Assembly (NCBI GenBank): GCA_019313605.1
Contig: JAFDAW010000132.1
Span: 1 to 7,427, forward strand
DNA length: 7,427 nucleotides
Origin: Deltaproteobacteria bacterium
Lineage (GTDB): Bacteria > Myxococcota_A > UBA9160 > SMWR01
Direction: 5' to 3'
Of this stretch, positions 5,976-7,427 are shown in pieces. A model generated the notes under the pieces. It saw only the letters and a program-made list of their open reading frames with translations. It did no database searches and had not been told where the DNA came from. How positions within the stretch are numbered: position 1 is the first letter of the stretch; every line of letters starts with the position of its first letter. The translations under genes were made by a program, and so were the position numbers.

Positions 5976-7427
5976 ATGCCGAAAACGATTCTATTGGCTG
6001 ATGACAGCGTCACGATCCAGAAGGTCGTAGCGATCAGCTTCGCCAGCGAAGACGTAAACGTCGTCACCGTCGACAACGGCGACGATGCGATCATCAAGGT
6101 CCAGGAACTCCGCCCCGATATCGTGCTCGCGGATGTCGTGATGCCCGGCAAGAACGGCTACGAGGTCTGTGAGGCCATCAAGGCCAATCCCGAACTTGCG
6201 CACATACCGGTGTTGCTGCTGACCGGAACCTTCGAGGCCTTCGACGAGCCGCGCGCCCGCGGCGTCGGCTCGGCGGGCCACATCGCAAAACCCTTCGAAG
6301 CGCAATCCCTCGTCGCCGAAGTCCGAAACCTGATCGATGCAGCGGCCGCCAGCGCACCGTCTACGCCAGTACCTGCCGCAGAACCGGCGGCCGCCTCGGC
6401 TGACGACGCAGGCGCTTTTGACTTTTTTGACGACGAGATGAGCGCGCCCGACGTCACGCCCGCGCAGGATGCTCTCGACGATGGAGGCGATCTCGCGTTC
6501 GGAAGTGCTGCCGCCGACTTCGCCTTCGGCGACGGCGACCTCGATGCGTCCGCATCAGCGCCGGAACAAGCGGTGCCCGTCACGCCGGATGTCGAGCTCC
6601 AGGCGGAACCCATTGAAGTCGATGCCGCCAGCTCGTTCGTCGACGCCGTTCCGATCGGCGACGAACTCGAACCGCCGGCCGCCGTCTCAGCTGAGCCGGC
6701 CCTCGGTGACGATGACCTCGACGATTCGCTGGCGCCGGACGCCAGCCGCAGCGGCGACCAACCCTTCGATTTCGCGCTCGCCGAAGACCCGACGAGCCCG
6801 ACCGATCCGCTCGCCGACCTCGACCTGGTGCCGCCCGTGGATGCCAATGACCTCGCACACGCCACCGTGATCGATCCGCTCGGCGCATCCGGCTACGACG
6901 TCTCGTCCTCCGATCTCGGGTCGCCGGTCACCGACACCCGGCCCGCCCCTGCTGAGATCGAGACGCCGCGCGCGGATGAAGCGGAAATGACGATGTTGGC
7001 CCCCGAAGTACTGCCCGAGGCCAATGCGGGGGCGGATACCGACCCGTTCGAATCGCCTCCGGCCGCGAGCGACCTCACCACCGTCGTGAGCCACGACCCG
7101 GTATACGAGGGCTTTACCACGCCACCGCAAGCCGAGCCCGTCGCGGTCGCGGTGGTCGAGGAGGCGCCCGCGGAGATCGCCGCCGACCTCTACTCGGCGC
7201 CCACTCGTGCAGAGGCGGTGGAGGCACCCGCTGAGCCCGCCCCTGAGCCCACCGCCGTGCCGGCCGCCAAGCCGGCGGAAGCGCTGATGGCGTCGATCGA
7301 GCCCGAATTGCGCCAGCAACTCCACGACACCCTGGAGAAGATTGCCTGGGAGTCTTTCGGGGAACTCACTGAAGCGATCGTCCGCCAGGCGGTGGAGCGA
7401 GTCGAATCGATCGCCTGGGAGGTCATC
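5976..7427 (+). CDS. Response regulator with long acidic linker and repeat-containing C-terminus (partial)
   Basis: 484 residues are visible and the frame is open to the window edge. The N-terminus is a complete canonical receiver (about 1-122): Asp9/Asp10, phosphoacceptor Asp53 (VLADVVMPG), Thr83 (LLLTGTF) and Lys105 (AKPFE). Residues about 123-435 form a low-complexity linker rich in Ala, Pro, Asp and Glu, presumably disordered, with recurring acidic aromatic patches such as FDFFDDE (148-154), FAFGDGD (182-188) and FDFALAED (264-271). A predicted helical region follows from about 436 (EPELRQQLHDTLEKIAWE), in which IAWE recurs 23 residues apart (456-459 and 479-482), as in a short helical repeat still running at the edge. 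There is no DNA-binding or enzymatic domain so far. Layout recalls scaffold-type regulators such as myxobacterial RomR (receiver, Pro-rich linker, conserved C-terminus), but identity is not claimed. The ATG has a G-rich ribosome site. It is divergent from the PP2C gene. Confidence 0.85.
   Translation, partial: MPKTILLADDSVTIQKVVAISFASEDVNVVTVDNGDDAIIKVQELRPDIVLADVVMPGKNGYEVCEAIKANPELAHIPVLLLTGTFEAFDEPRARGVGSAGHIAKPFEAQSLVAEVRNLIDAAAASAPSTPVPAAEPAAASADDAGAFDFFDDEMSAPDVTPAQDALDDGGDLAFGSAAADFAFGDGDLDASASAPEQAVPVTPDVELQAEPIEVDAASSFVDAVPIGDELEPPAAVSAEPALGDDDLDDSLAPDASRSGDQPFDFALAEDPTSPTDPLADLDLVPPVDANDLAHATVIDPLGASGYDVSSSDLGSPVTDTRPAPAEIETPRADEAEMTMLAPEVLPEANAGADTDPFESPPAASDLTTVVSHDPVYEGFTTPPQAEPVAVAVVEEAPAEIAADLYSAPTRAEAVEAPAEPAPEPTAVPAAKPAEALMASIEPELRQQLHDTLEKIAWESFGELTEAIVRQAVERVESIAWEVI

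Noticed and set aside
5818..6030. 70-codon plus-strand open frame before and overlapping the response regulator
   Set aside because: It overlaps the response regulator start in another frame, with no recognisable protein features.
6158..6865. Minus-strand Ser/Ala-rich open frame of 235 codons
   Set aside because: It is the reverse of the low-complexity Asp/Ala/Pro linker of the response regulator; its composition is explained by that codon use.

Overview
The window reads as a GC-rich bacterial chromosome segment, most like a flagellated deltaproteobacterial-type lineage (Myxococcota/Desulfobacterota sensu lato). This guess rests on the gene content: two NtrC-type sigma-54 activators, a FliA/WhiG sigma factor behind a good sigma-54 promoter, a PP2C phosphatase, and a response regulator with a very long acidic linker. 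No rRNA, tRNA, CRISPR array or transposase gene is visible.

Layout. Positions 1-340 (minus) hold the 5' end of a gene that leaves the window; its N-terminus is a degenerate receiver-like domain, and it lies downstream of and co-directional with the first activator. Positions 539-2011 (minus) encode a complete NtrC-type protein (REC-AAA+-Fis HTH, GAFTGA intact). Across a 96-bp gap, 2108-3589 (plus) encodes a second, divergent NtrC-type protein with GAFTNA in place of GAFTGA and a FleQ/FlrC-like C-terminal helix. Its reading frame has no ATG, GTG or TTG upstream of the receiver core. The best start is a CTG correctly spaced from a strong Shine-Dalgarno that is locked into a perfect 7-bp hairpin. 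Positions 3590-3985 are a 396-bp non-coding stretch with several inverted repeats and a sigma-54 promoter (3879-3896). This precedes fliA (3986-4750, plus).

A 211-bp element with about 53-bp imperfect terminal inverted repeats (4747-4957) fills the gap between fliA and the convergent PP2C phosphatase gene (4997-5731, minus). A 244-bp divergent gap leads to a response regulator gene (from 5976, plus) that runs off the right edge.

Working model (inference): one or both NtrC-type activators drive fliA from the sigma-54 promoter, giving a flagellar-type cascade (sigma-54 activator, then sigma-28). The truncated left-edge protein may be a sensor for one of the activators. The PP2C and long-linker response regulator look like a separate signalling pair. 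Nothing here is a clearly new system. The points most worth following are the CTG start with its sequestered ribosome site, the terminal-inverted-repeat element, the altered GAFTGA loop, and the repeat-containing C-terminus of the response regulator.
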